DNA from: Micrasema longulum
Lineage: Eukaryota > Arthropoda > Insecta > Trichoptera > Brachycentridae
Reading direction: 5' to 3'
Length of the DNA: 64,000 nt
NCBI GenBank assembly: GCA_022494885.1
Contig: JAGVSM010004522.1
Location: 62,001-126,000, forward strand
Shown here: one piece after another, positions 34,717 through 46,480 of the stretch
How positions within the stretch are numbered: position 1 is the first letter of the stretch
Layout of the letters: each line of letters starts with the position of its first letter
Notes under the pieces: generated by a model
Told to the model about the DNA's origin: nothing
The model's input: only the letters and a program-made list of their open reading frames with translations
Database searches by the model: none
Translations under genes and position numbers: made by a program

Positions 34717-35170
34717 TGACAAAGAAGACACGAGGTTGCTGTTTAATGCGTATTTATTGCATGGCGAATAAGATACAGCACTTAGTTGTGCAGCACGAGC
34801 GTAGCGGCGATGATGTGTTGAAGAGACTGCACTTGAACTACATGTTGAAACTAAGTGACGTCCTTGAGCTGGTCTGACGTGAACTGAACTTGTTGGGCCG
34901 ACTAACTGAACGGGCTGACTGACTTTGGCTGCGTCTTGTGGTCTCTTTATAGACGACGTTCCTTTTTAGTTCATTTTTTCATGGTAGGGACGGTGTGAAT
35001 GTGCTGCAGAACGATGCTCCCGGTTTAGCGTGTAATTTTATAAGAGTTGCAATATACGAATGTATTGGATTCGAAAGAAAAAGATGACATTGCATCGTCG
35101 GTCATTAGTTTACTTCAAGTGAACTAATTTAACACGTGTATGTCATCGACTATGGACTATGGACCCTACA
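34717..35170 (-). repeat. LTR (solo or terminal) of an LTR retrotransposon
   Basis: On the minus strand this 454-bp segment runs from TGTAGGGTCC to TTTGTCA (TG...CA ends). It contains a TATA-like CTATAAAGAGACC (plus 34942-34954) and an AATAAA signal (plus 34748-34755) about 30 bases before the end, in the right order for U3-R-U5. It is GC-richer and unlike the LINE remnants. No second LTR or clear flanking TSD was found. A 106-codon minus frame (34411-34731) runs out of the LTR end and may be internal sequence. Confidence 0.5.
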
Positions 35171-35570
35171 GGCTCATTGTCTTTATAACATTAACGTTTT
35201 GGTTATAAAAATCAGGGCATCATAAACTTATACCTATTATTTATTCTGAAGTAACCATCCTAACTGTAAAATTTATCTTGACAGAACAATTGACTATTAT
35301 TTCTACATATTTTTTTGGGTGATAAACCCTGTCTTGCAGTTCTTTTAATTGAACCAAAATAAAGGTTGCATTGGAGAAAAGAATGGCTAAATACTAAAAA
35401 TTGTAATAAATCTTCTAATTTCTACCAAAACTAGACACATTCTTACTATTGATTAGTTTTTATTTCGGCCTACTTATCCATGCGAATACAAATGCTGCTC
35501 CTCTACAGTTTCAGGCAAATCTAGTTTATGTAATCCAAAATGGCTCCCTTCTTAGCAATTCCATCTAGAT

Positions 35571-36171
35571 CAGAGTTTCCCACGGTGGAGCCTACGCCCC
35601 ACCGGTGGGGCATAAGGCCTCAGAGGTGGGACACCACGCTTCAGAGATAAGACACGTTAACATTCCACGTATAAAGGGGAATACTCATCGGTCATGTGAA
35701 AAAATGCCTGAGATGTACAAAATTGAAATACACGCTAAATTGTACTTAAAATAGAATGAAACCCGATACAATTTCAAAAATTATCTAAAAACACAGAAAC
35801 TGTGCAGGATGTAGCTGTAGATGTTGTATTGGTACCGGGCCCAAGCTGTATAATTGTATTGTGGTATTTTGATAGTACATTGTTATAGGTATATCAATGC
35901 GCAGAAGACGTGTCTATAAAGGGCAACATACACGTATTTATTTAATTCTACTTAATTACATTTTCAATTTCTGTTATGTAATTACTTCAGTTATAACATA
36001 TGTATTAGAATAGGTTTTATTTCATTTCATTAGGGGTTTATATATTTACAAACATATTACAAGATGATTTGAAAATTTACCTGCTGTTTAATTTAAAAAG
36101 ATGTTGGTAGGGCATCTGACTTTTGAAAAGACTATGGTGGGGCATGGCAAAAAGAAGGCTGGGAAACACTG
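35571..36171. mobile_element. Nonautonomous hAT-type element with 8-bp TSD
   Basis: Termini CAGAGTTTCCCACGG and the inverted CAGTGTTTCCCAGCC form hAT-style TIRs. The 8-bp flanks are ATCTAGAT (35563-35570) and ATTTAGAT (36172-36179), one mismatch. Internal sequence is 601 bp in all with GGTGGGGCAT-type repeats near both ends and no transposase ORF. Known hAT elements have 8-bp TSDs and CAG.G ends. Confidence 0.8.
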
Positions 36172-36179
36172 ATTTAGAT

Positions 36180-37220
36180 AATCATAAAACATAGAACTAT
36201 TGTTGATTAAGTTGTGAATTCCAACTACGTTATCCCATAACTACAAACGATATAATTCATCTTGTACAGGTATATAAGGTAAGAGTAGATTTTGCATATA
36301 GTCGAATACTATACCAAAAAAAATTGATGTGTTTTCACAATTCTTAATTTTTTTTTTAAATTGAGTTAATTATAGTAAGTTGTAGATAAAAAAAATATTT
36401 TTAAAACAACCTATGTCCAGGACAAAAGTTGTTTTAAAAGTCATCACGTTTTTGTCTACCTAATATTTAAATTAAATAAATGTATATAGGATGTGGTTTT
36501 TAAATAAAACCATAGATTTTGGGTTTATTTCTTAAATAAAGTCACAAAAACGGAAAGCGTAAAAAATGGACGAAAGTGTATTTTAATATTCATTGATCCA
36601 ATTTTGAAACATGCCCTAAATTCATATTAAACATCACATAAAAACTTACAAAAACACTTAACAAATAAAAACACTTTTTTACCTACATATACAAGAATGT
36701 TAACAAATAAATATTAAATAAATTATTTAAAACCTTCACAGACACATATAATATAAATTGCCATTAAATATTTAATTTTACAGATTAAAATATTTCAATA
36801 TTAATACGAAACGCATTTAAACGTTATTGCCAAGCAGTCGTTTTAGTAATTTCATCGTACACATTTAAAGATTTTATATTCTGATTTATTTTATTATCAA
36901 ACATCAGTGAATATTGATGCACAGAATGCTATGAGTGGGTCTAAACCTAAATCAAGTTTACAGCTTTTATTCGTAGTTAACATAACCTAAAGATAGCTTT
37001 GAACTTTGAAAGTCAAATAACTAACTGTTAGAAGTTGCTAAAAAGTTCACAGATACGAAAAAGAAACATTTTACAACTTTTCGGATGAAACTTTTGACAC
37101 AAATACCTTTTATTCGAGTTTTCTTATGATCCTTTTATATAAAAATAGCTTAATGGTTTTTTGATGGCGACACATCCACTCTCATTAAAATAAAACAAAA
37201 GTCCATCTCATTTTAGGTGT
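36180..37220. other. Nothing recognised
   Basis: AT-rich DNA between the hAT MITE and a LINE remnant. Confidence 0.5.
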
Positions 37221-37224
37221 TACT

Positions 37225-37810
37225 CATTTATGTTTTTTAATTGGTACAGTCCATTCAAATCTTAAATAACCTTTGCTTTATGTGTACGTTACAATACCTA
37301 GGTACCATCCTAGACGATAAACCTCGATGGAAGACTTGTACTGAAGCGCTAACTAGCAAACTCCAAAAATATATCTACTGCTTTAAGTCCCTAAGAAATA
37401 TCATATTTTTAACATTTGAGGACTGTCTATTTTTCACTATGTCAGAGCTCAATTGGGTGCAGCTGCAACCACCATACTTGACCCATCAATAAAGATGCAC
37501 AGGGCAATTGTTAGAGTTTTATAAAAAAAAACCTTTTCCGTTGTGAATCGGAAAGTTTATTTAGTAAAGCCAAAATACTAAATGTATGACAATTGTTTAT
37601 AGAGACACTTTTGGTAGACATTTATAAAAACAAAACATCACTCATCATCACCAAAGCACTAGATCAAAAACTGAAGGCAAAATAAACGTCCCGCCAGTGA
37701 ACACTAATTTGCCCAAAAACATTCAATTTCAACATTCCCTTGTGCATACAATATGTTCCGACAAGATATTTTATGTTTAGTTAAAAACAAATTTAAAATT
37801 CATACAACAG
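37225..37810 (+). mobile_element. Jockey-like LINE reverse-transcriptase remnant
   Basis: The plus frame encodes LQYLGTILDDKPRWKTCTEA then SKLQKYIYCFKSLRNI, the conserved motif following the YxDD box (YLG..LD....W). Downstream frames give AATTILDPSIKMHRAIVRVL and SKAKILNV, LFIETLLVDIYKNKTSL, as in the thumb. Multiple frame changes; no intact ORF. Confidence 0.8.
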
Positions 37811-38309
37811 ATAAAAATCTTTACTTGGTTCACTGATACGCAGCAACGCATTAACATAGGGTAAATTCGAAAGCACTGTGTATTTCAAGGCACGAACGTT
37901 AAAATAAAGATACATTTTTTTTGTTTTAAGTAAGTTTTATATTCATTATAATAAAATAAATCTAACAACTTTGTTTTAAACCATTAATTTTTTTTTTTCT
38001 CCACCGACCCAATAAAAATATTTTTTTATAGCTGCTATTTTCGATACGTATACCTCCAGGTACTTGAAAATCTTGACTCGTTTGAAGACTTATTTCGAAA
38101 AGTCACGGTATTTTGGAATTCAAAGAACGAAGTCTTGCTCAGTAGATAGATTTTCGCAATGTTGATCTTTAGACTCAGTATAAGAATAAAGTTCTTCGTG
38201 TGTAATATAATTAGTGTTTCTAACTCGATGGCTGCTCCCAAGTAAAATTCTTGAATGAGAATCGAGTGGAGATAAACCTGACTCAGTTTGTAGTGGTTTC
38301 GTTTTCACA

Positions 38310-38485
38310 TATCATTTTTGTGGTCCTGGGTTCGATCCCTGGCAAAGTGGACGTGAAATACTGATTTTTAAGATTTTTTACTGCAATATTTCATATTTCA
38401 AGTAGCAGACGATCAAACTACGCTGCATTTGGTCTACCGATGAAGTGTCCTTTACACATGAATGTGGGTGCTAAATAATGATGAT
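38310..38485 (+). repeat. SINE A-like copy, degraded
   Basis: It keeps a B box (GGTTCGATCCCTGGC), a TGAAATACTGATTTTTAAGA segment, CTACGCTGCATTTGGTCTAC and a short GATGATG tail. It differs from the main family enough to be an older or sister subfamily. Confidence 0.5.
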
Positions 38486-38575
38486 GTAGCTGTGCTACTT
38501 TAAACTCTTTACACTCTCGGTGACTTGGTTCGCCAGAGTCAGAGGATATTTGGCATCAAGGAGAAGTATTGCCAA

Positions 38576-39239
38576 GTACAGGTAAATGTCGTTTTACGCT
38601 GGAGTTCCTTTCCAAAAGACACCGGCGTAAAAAAATCGGCGTAAAATAAACACAAATATAATGGAAGATACTCGTATAAGATTAGGTTTCGTGTTAAAAT
38701 TCTAAGAACAATCTTACATGTTTATTTAATACATACCTACTTTATATTTATTCAAAATAAATTATTACTGTACTTTATAAAAACAGTTTAAATTAATTTA
38801 CAAAATAAATAATAATAACTTTAATTCTAACTCACCAATTTGTCGGTACTAAATTGAATTCTTATACTTTTTTTAAAAAAACATTATATCTCACTTGTTT
38901 TGATTGTTGCTTCCTTTTTTGCAGAATCATAGCATGAACTACAAATATCTTAATATTCTTTTAATTATACTAATAATAAAATAAAAAAATTAATCGTACC
39001 TTTTTATTTTTCTTAAAAACAAAACAAAAAGTACCTCGGAAACAATTTTATAAACACAATAGGCTGCTCGCGTACACGGTAATAGAATAAAACAACGTGT
39101 AAAAGTGTGTCTACTATTAAAGCTGTGGCGTCTACTGTTGTCTGGTGTCGGACAAATCGGAGAATCCCACGCCGGCACCAACCGGCGTAATTGTAAATCG
39201 GCGTAAATCGAACCGGCGCAAAACGACGTTTACCTGCAC
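38576..39239. mobile_element. TIR element with CGGCGTAA subterminal repeats
   Basis: Left end GTACAGGTAAATGTCGTTTT is repeated inverted at the right end as GTGCAGGTAAACGTCGTTTT (39239 downwards). CGGCGTAA motifs occur twice near 38625-38650 and three or four times at 39170-39220. About 664 bp, with no transposase ORF. The superfamily could not be assigned and the TSD is unclear. Confidence 0.65.
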
Positions 39240-39984
39240 TTTTACGATGTTGGTTTTTAAACCCATGCATGCGGAGTACCTATTTCGTCTATCAACAGCT
39301 GTGTCAATTATTGCAAAAATGTATTATTTATTTACTTATTTAAACAATAGTATTAATGACCTAATTGTTTATTACGTTCAAGTTCCGATAAATCGAGAGT
39401 CTACGTGTTGTTAATAAATTATGAAGACATTAGGAAGTCTCTGCCAATTATTTATTGCCAGTCGATTACTGGCATATAAATGGAGTCTGTAATGCGAGAG
39501 ACATTAAAGTCCAATTTACTTATTGCAACTAGGTGTGTTTGTGGCATCTTGATGCACTTTATAACTTCAAGCAATCTAACTTAACTCTATACTGCGCTTG
39601 AAGATTGATAGCTAGTACTCGCAAACACTTTCTAAATGCTTTAGTTTTAGATTTATTTGTTTTTATTTACTTATTTATTTTTCCAGTAATATTTATACCG
39701 GCTATTTCTTCCAACATACCAATAAAATAAAATCTGTAATTTATTTAACCTTAGTTACGAAACATACGAAAAAAATTGAACAGACAGTATTTGTAAATAA
39801 ATTCATTAATATCGATACTAGTATTTAATGGATTAAGGGGAATAGAGAAAGATTACTTTTTTTAATGATGTGACGTCACGGGCAGAGCTCATAAAATCGT
39901 ACATTATTTTATACAATTATATTACTATTTCCTAGTAATAAATAATACGTACAGAGTGGACTCCTTAGTTTTAGAAAATTATAT

Positions 39985-40300
39985 TAATTCTAATTACTGA
40001 AATATGTTCACTTAAATGGGAAATCATTTAGCAATAATTTAAATCGTACTATCAATAGATCCGATAGTGTACTGTCAGTTCCAGAATGCAGAACTATGTT
40101 CGCACAGAGGCACTCCTTATATGTTAGTCCAAGATCCTTCAATCTTCTAACTAAGGAATTACAAAACATCAAATCACCGATACAGTTTAAAGTGGGTTTG
40201 AGGTCTTGGATTAACATGGAAGGAACAGATGGACACCTTTTTTATAAATAATAAAAAATTAAATTAAAATGCACACTGCAAATTAATCCTGTTTTCGAAA
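39985..40300 (+). mobile_element. LINE C-terminus remnant
   Basis: Plus translation gives SDSVLSVPECRTMFAQRHSL, then YVSPRSFNLLTKELQNIKSP and FKVGLRSWI before a stop. The pattern RT...AQ.SL.......N.L..E..N...P..FK..LR.W fits the end of a Jockey/CR1 pol. The minus-strand frame in the same place is its shadow. Confidence 0.5.
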
Positions 40301-40539
40301 TATCAGCATATGTTAATTTTGTTTTTCTTTTCTATTTCTTTTCTTTCCTTTTTATGGTCAGGTAATACCATATTTATATGCTATAAACTTATTAATAGTT
40401 AAAAAAGGAATGGCTCACGCACAAACGCTGAAGTCTTTGTAGGTATTTTTTCCAATTTATGTTTTGGCTTAATTTTAAGATGTAGTTTTTTAAAGTGTAT
40501 TTTTGTAATTAAAACTCCATGTTTATATATGTATGGAAA

Positions 40540-40620
40540 AAAAAACATTTTTTTTTATTTTATTTTATAAAGTACATTTTTTAATTGGCTTAGTTTATTA
40601 TCAAATAAAAAAACATTAAA
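40540..40620 (-). mobile_element. Family F end fragment
   Basis: The plus strand has TTAATTGGCTTAGTTTATTA then AACATTAAAACCACTGAAC, the reverse of the family F start. A possible other half, with GATGTGACGTCACGGGCAGA, lies at about 39750-39910, in which case the LINE remnant at 39985 could separate the two. Confidence 0.4.
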
Positions 40621-41021
40621 ACCACTGAACACAAAGAAAAATATTGCTTGTACATGATATTATATTGTCATCTACAAGTTATTTTAAAAAGATTAACGAG
40701 TTATGAGTTTTATGTCTTATGTTTGATAATTAATTTTTTAATCATCTTATTAGCTTTTTCAAGCGTAAAGCGAATTTCGAAAGTTGTAAATGAAAACTCT
40801 TGAATTTACAACATGATTCACAATATCCAATGATTTAATAGTGAACGTTTATTTTATGCATTTAAATATATGAACCGTTAATTCATTGCATTAATTTAGT
40901 ATAATCATAATATAAATCAAATCAAACTACAGTGTCAGTGTTTTTTAAAAGATAAAACTTAAATGTTTGCCTACAAGATGTTTTGAATAAAACCTAAAAG
41001 TGACAATTTTAATAAATTCCC

Positions 41022-41234
41022 GTGTCTTCAGTTTGGGGAACATCAAAACTGCCTACTGCTCAGCGCAAGCTGATAAAATTAGTCAGACAGAGACATAAAT
41101 TTTACAAATTTCACAATTACACAAAATTCATAATAAAATATTATGAAATGAAAAAAAAATATGCTGAAAAAAAAACTAAATTCAAGCAAAAGGCGAATTT
41201 AAGACATAATATATATGTGATAAACAACTTATGA
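41022..41234 (+). other. Lys-rich open frame, possible LINE linker remnant
   Basis: Seventy open codons with a very basic peptide (KLIKLVRQRHKFYKFHNYTK and on). Basic stretches of this kind occur between the endonuclease and reverse transcriptase of LINEs, but nothing diagnostic is visible. AT-rich chance coding is a fair alternative. Confidence 0.15.
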
Positions 41235-41239
41235 ATTCA

Positions 41240-42105
41240 ACATATTTACAATATTATTATTATAACATACATAGAAGTATGTTTATGAGTGCCCCACTTC
41301 AAGATTCATATAAAATAAAATAAAAATTATAGATATTACGTATCCTAATTTATGAAATTTAAAAATATTTTTCACAACACATTCCAAGCATTTCGCGACA
41401 AAGCAATTGTAGCCGACATTATTTCTGTCAAATCTAAAAATTACTTGGCTAATTTATTTTCACAAAAACATGTTCAAACGTCTTTCGAAATGTTCATTAT
41501 TCACTGCAATACAACATATTTTTAATTTAAGTCATTTAATGATCACCTAATTCCAAAAAGAATAAATTTATGTACATAATAAGAGTAAATACTTTTCAGC
41601 AATACAGATTTTGACAGTATTTTTAATGAAAGAAATACTATTTTCTAAAATCACCGTTCTGTGAATATATTAATTTTTATTACTAACATAATACTTTAGT
41701 TTTACTGATGTAACATTTAAAAATCTTCTTTTAGTTTTATGTTAGGTTGATTTCCCAAATTCTTGTTGTCGTATATTTGTAGTTTATCTACATTCAAAGT
41801 CGGTTTTATAAAATTGAGTTCACAACAGGGGCGTATCCGAATAGCCATAACTATAGTTTTGTTCTTAATATGCTAGATCATCGATAGTATTATTATCACA
41901 GACGGGTGTAATTAATTGATTTATTGTTACCATTGGTTCAGTCAACACAGCAAATTTACACTTAGAGGCGATATAATTTAATAATGAATTAGACATACTA
42001 CTAACAGTGGTACAATGTGGTATAATATAGGTTTGCGAATTCAGTTTTTTCTAGTTTTAAAATTTTATTTTGAAATACAGGGGAAAAACATATGCAGGAT
42101 TTCTT
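41240..42105. other. Nothing recognised
   Basis: AT-rich DNA, no supported feature. Confidence 0.5.
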
Positions 42106-42107
42106 TA

Positions 42108-42479
42108 TACAGTGTGTTTTTTAAACTTTGTCACATCCGAAACCACGATGATCAGTATGGGTAAGAAGGATAAGTATTAACATATTCGAAAAATATTTAG
42201 AACAAAGAAAATTAAAAAAAAAATAATATTTAAAAAAACAAATGGTTGCTTACTTCTGCAGGTGAGAAGTGAGGGGAGCGCGGCGCAGTATCAGACTTCC
42301 CCCTTCTCCCACCTCGTTTCACCCCTGCAGAAGTATACAACTATTTGCTTTTTTTTAAATATTTTTTTTTTTTTTTAATTTATTTGTTTTAAAAAAATAT
42401 TTTAATGTGCCAATATGTCTTCTTGCTCACACTGATCATCGTGGTTTTGGATGTGACAGGGTTTAATGAACATCCTGTA
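42108..42479. mobile_element. Full-length foldback MITE (about 370 bp) at a TA site
   Basis: Almost the whole element is an inverted repeat. GTCACATCCGAAACCACGAT followed by GATCAGT on the left pairs with ACTGATCATCGTGGTTTTGG and ATGTGAC on the right. The arms continue to a GC-rich centre with TACTTCTGCAGG...CCTGCAGAAGTA (about 42250-42336). TA flanks suggest a Tc1/mariner-like origin. No ORF. Confidence 0.8.
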
Positions 42480-42486
42480 TATAAAT

Positions 42487-43280
42487 GGGAGTTGCAGTGT
42501 TACTGACCGTGTTTTTAATGTACAAGGTTTATATTTCACAAGTGAACTTTATTTACTGATTATCTTTATCTGAGTAGTGTTGGTAAAATAAATTTTGGCT
42601 GTGAAACTTCATGGAAACTTCTCCGCGTTTGCTTTATAAGAAGCAAATCGCAGAAAACTCATTCAAGAGATGCCAGATTATTGATAGACAGTAAGCATTT
42701 TATTTCACTTAATAGATCACGGCATTTTGCGTTCTGTTATTACGTATTTATTGTCCTTGTTACCTGTACTATTTTAATCGTGTAAGATACTACCTGTTAT
42801 GATAAGTCATTGCGACTTATTACGGGTGCCTTAGATCCTCACCGACGCTTCTGCGTCGCGCCTCCGGATTATGTCATTCAACGCTGAAAACGAGGCAATG
42901 CAAGCAGGGAACATCTTGAGGAGTTTCATCATCACATAGACAGCTGTTGATCTCGGAAAGTCCAAAACGATGCAGGTAGCTCAAAAACCCTTCATGATTC
43001 GTGGGGGTTTGCGTGAATTCTTAGCTCATACGCTACTTTTTCCTGAAATCGAGTCTTATGGTTTCATTCAAATAACGTTCGAAAAAGAGTTACAAAGTCT
43101 TGCTTCTAAATTTTCTTTAAGAATTCCAAGGTTATTGACTACTACTGTTAATAGAATTAGATAGTTTAATGCTACCCGAAATCGTATTTTTAAATGACGT
43201 CTTAAAAATATATAATACACCAAAAGATAAGTACGTTTTTAGTTCCTCGAACCATCTTTAATCTACGCATAGAATTTAAC
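42487..43280. other. No gene supported
   Basis: A 64-codon plus frame at 42970-43164 follows a moderately GC-rich stretch (42800-42960), but no motif or splice context is convincing. Confidence 0.4.
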
Positions 43281-43284
43281 GTTG

Positions 43285-43950
43285 TTATGCAGAAAGCAGC
43301 CAGTCCACAATTTACAAAAAGTTGATTTCGGTGTTATCATATTCAGGAAGGTCGGTTCTATGTTTTGTTGAAAACATCCAGGCCGCTCTCATATAAAAAA
43401 CTGTAATTATATCCTTCTGAAATTTCCATAATGACAAAACGTCATAAAAATTAATGTCGTCTCATACATTCTGAGTTTGTATGAGGTTTCATTCTAGCCG
43501 TTTCCTGCGAAATGCAAATTTTAGGTATAGTCAGCCAGACTTTCAAAAATCACCAAAATTCCCATAAAACATAATTTAATTATTTTAAAGGTCTTTATTA
43601 AAAATAAATCAAGTGATTCTTTACGATTAAGTACACTAATATAAACATGAAATAATATGATCAATACATAATGACATAACACACATCGAAGTTTTACTAG
43701 GGCTGGCTGTTTTCTGCAAAATGCACATCTTAGGTTGAGTTGTCACCCAGACTTTAAAATTCATTAAATGTAGTAATGTACAAAACAAAATTATTTTTTG
43801 AATTACAAGAAAGATGCATTACTCATCATTTGTCAAAGTAAACAACACTCCAACTGTTGTGTAGATTACTCACCTGTTTCACAAAAGTGCTATTATCTCA
43901 GTTTCACTGTTCTATGGCTGGCTGCTTTCTGCATAACTGCGTTAAATTGT
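43285..43950. repeat. Degenerate tandem repeat, period about 210 bp
   Basis: The phrase GCTG(T/C)TTTCTGCA recurs at about 43499 (as GCCGTTTCCTGCG), 43706 and 43919. The first two are followed by a conserved TTAGGT...CCAGACTTT segment. A reverse copy (TGCAGAAAGCAGCC) is at about 43289-43302. Units are AT-rich and diverged; no ORF explains them. Confidence 0.5.
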
Positions 43951-44564
43951 AATGTAATTCGTTCAAAAAATCGTAAAGTACCGTTTTTCCAAAAAAAGAA
44001 AAGCCTACAAATTTCGTAGAACAACTATGAAGAATAAATAATAACACAATAACAATCAAAGCAGTATTTAAAAAATAAAAATCTTCAAAAGTACAGTAGC
44101 GTCAAAACAAAACGAAAACATTGTTTTGGCTTAGTCAAATATACAGTTGCAATTTCCTTAAAACCTCGAACTTTCTTATTGATTAAAAATATTTCTTATA
44201 TTATTCGTCTCGCCTCTGGTAGATGATGTAACATGGAGGGAGTTTAGACTAGATGAGATGTCTCCCAGATTAGATACTGCACTGAATTATGTAACAGATT
44301 TATTCATTTAATACAGAACTTTCTAGAATCAAGACATTCATAAAATATAGTATGTATTAAATGCTTCACTTATCTGAAATAAAATTTTGAAAACTAATAA
44401 TTTTATAAAACCGTTTATAATGAATTATAAAAACGTATTTGTGCGACGAAACAAACGTGGTTTTTTTATGTAATTTGTGAGTGTCTTATTAATAATATGT
44501 AATAATGTAGTTTTTTTGTATTTCTGTAAATCGTACCTAACTGATTTTCAAATTGAATTGAAAC

Positions 44565-44750
44565 AGGTTGTGGTCCCGTAGATAGTGTTGTGGACTCACG
44601 AATCAGAAGTCCGAGGTTTGAACCCTACGCTACCCCAACTTGATTCCCATTTTCTAATAGTGATTCAAAACTCGTTGAAAATGGCCCCAAAAATGAAATA
44701 TCTGGGCAAATAATAAAAACACAAATATTTCCTTTAAAAAATCTAAACAC
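44565..44750 (+). repeat. SINE B copy
   Basis: Head GGTTGTGGTCCCGTAGATAG, B box GAGGTTTGAACCC, body CTCGTTGAAAATGGCCCC and A-rich 3' end near 44740. Confidence 0.8.
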
Positions 44751-44874
44751 AGCCTATGTTTTTGGTGTAGTTGCGGTTAATATATTTAATGGAAAAATTT
44801 AATTGTCATTTAATCTGATGATGCATTTGTATGGTTATATCATAGTTATTTTGTCAAATTATATGATATTATTT

Positions 44875-44965
44875 TCGCACCTTGAGGTGTAAGGGTACTG
44901 CATTCGTATACTGAATGCAGCGTATACAGAACATCTGTTACGTGAAGGTTATTAGCCCTACGCCT
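44875..44965 (-). repeat. SINE A fragment
   Basis: Short minus-strand body piece with GCTGCATTCAGTATACGAAT and ACCTTCACGTAACAGATG in the expected order; no head or tail. Confidence 0.45.
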
Positions 44966-45134
44966 ACATTTATTTTTTTTAAATTCAGGACTTTATCCAA
45001 AGAGTAGCCATCAATTCTAAAAAAATTTCCAGGATTCTTTTACATGTAATATGAAATTAGCGAAGCAAAATAATTGTATTTAAGGAAATTACAAGAAAGT
45101 CCAAGCCAAGCAAAAAAACAGATTTTTTATTTAA

Positions 45135-45347
45135 ATGCAGACCCATCCGCTGAAAGGAGACGAAAGTTCAAAAAGGAGCTGGAAAATTGCCTGTTTCCCT
45201 ACCAGATATGATTTACAAATGCAGTGCCCTGTGTGCGTGTTTGCCAACGGTCCAAAGAGTCTACAACGACATTTTAAGGAATTCCAAGCAAACCAAAATC
45301 TCAAAATTTTTAAAGAAGGCAGAAAGTCCAAAAGATTCCGAAAGTGA
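45135..45347 (+). pseudogene. Decayed C2H2-like zinc-finger fragment
   Basis: A true ATG opens 70 codons. Residues about 28-50 read YDLQMQCPVCVFANGPKSLQ then RHFKEFQAN: a CPVC pair followed by an 11-residue spacer and a His. The position expected for the second His is occupied by Gln. The C-terminus is basic (KEGRKSKRFRK). Such fingers occur in transposon-borne and host proteins, so origin is unclear. The missing ligand and short length suggest a broken copy. Confidence 0.3.
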
Positions 45348-45464
45348 AGGTGATATTATCAATTAACAAAAAATACGTCTCAATTAACCTTTTTTATTTA
45401 TTTTTTTGATCTTTACCCCGTACTGGTTCGGTGTCTCAGATAATACAGTTTCACATAACACGGC

Positions 45465-45665
45465 ATTTTTTTTTTTTTTTTTAAAGAAATATTTGCGTTC
45501 TTATGATTTACCCAAATATTTAATTTTTAGGGGCATTTTCAACGAGTTGTAAATAACTCTGTATTGGAAAATAGAATCAAGTTGTGGTAGAATGGGATTT
45601 GAACCACGGAACTTTGGTCCGTGAGTCCAAGACACTAGCCACAGGACCACAACCTGATTAAATTC
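45465..45665 (-). repeat. SINE B copy
   Basis: Long A tail (T run at 45467-45482 on the plus strand), body with CTCGTTGAAAATGCCCC, and the head ending near 45662. Confidence 0.8.
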
Positions 45666-46114
45666 TGATTCTATTTCACACATAAAACTGTGTTTTTCAT
45701 ACGCCCGGAAAAAGACAGTCATATAGGTCATTTTAAATAGATTATGAGCATCTCAAAAGAAATGGTCAGCCAATTTTAATCACACATATTTGAGCAGACA
45801 AGAGTTTTTATTAGAATCAATGACTGATATGAATCAACGAACTTTTCTATTTATTTATTTACTGTAAAACAAATATGAACTTTTAATAACATAACAATTG
45901 TCACAGTTTTAACATTACGTTTCATTACATTTTATTGTTTTTTTTTTTCAATTCTTTTGCAAATATACACAAAATAGAGTGAAATTTTTACGGATTATTT
46001 CGAAAAATACGTAGAATCGAATCAGTAATTAAAAAAATCATACTCATATCATTTACTCATATACAAAAATTATATTCACGTATTATTTATTTTTACTTCA
46101 TATCTTATTACTAT

Positions 46115-46480
46115 TAACAAATTACAACAGGGATGGAGAATACCTTGAGTAAGGGAATATGGAAGTCTAGGCATTTACGGGGCTTATGACCTGTCATTGG
46201 CTGGTTTAAGTGGCCACTTTACACACTGTGTAACATTCACCATTTTGCCTATGTTTGAGCATCCATATTTCTTCAATTCTTCCATTTGTTAATTTCAGCT
46301 CTTTAACTTTACTTAAATCAGTTCATAAGCCCTGTAAATGCCTAGACTTCCATATTCTCTTATTCAAAGTATTCTCCACACAACAGTAATTTGTTAATCT
46401 TAATGACTCCCGAGGGGGTGAAATCCAGTCTTTTGTCTACGAACATTTGGACAAACTCAAATATTATAATGTCTTTTACT
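46115..46480. mobile_element. Family D foldback element with extension
   Basis: Left arm AACAAATTACAACAGGGATG through GGAATATGGAAGTCTAGGCA; right arm GCCTAGACTTCCATATTCTC back to GTAATTTGTTAAT. TTAAGTGGCCACTTTACACA lies in the middle. Beyond the right arm the sequence GGGGGTGAAATCCAGT and GGACAAACTCAAATATTA also occurs, reversed, beside the copies at 52850 and 53247. Confidence 0.7.

Noticed and set aside
39145..39414. 89-codon plus ORF with a Lys/Arg-rich start
   Set aside because: Overlaps the right end of the CGGCGTAA element; the basic residues come from its repeats.
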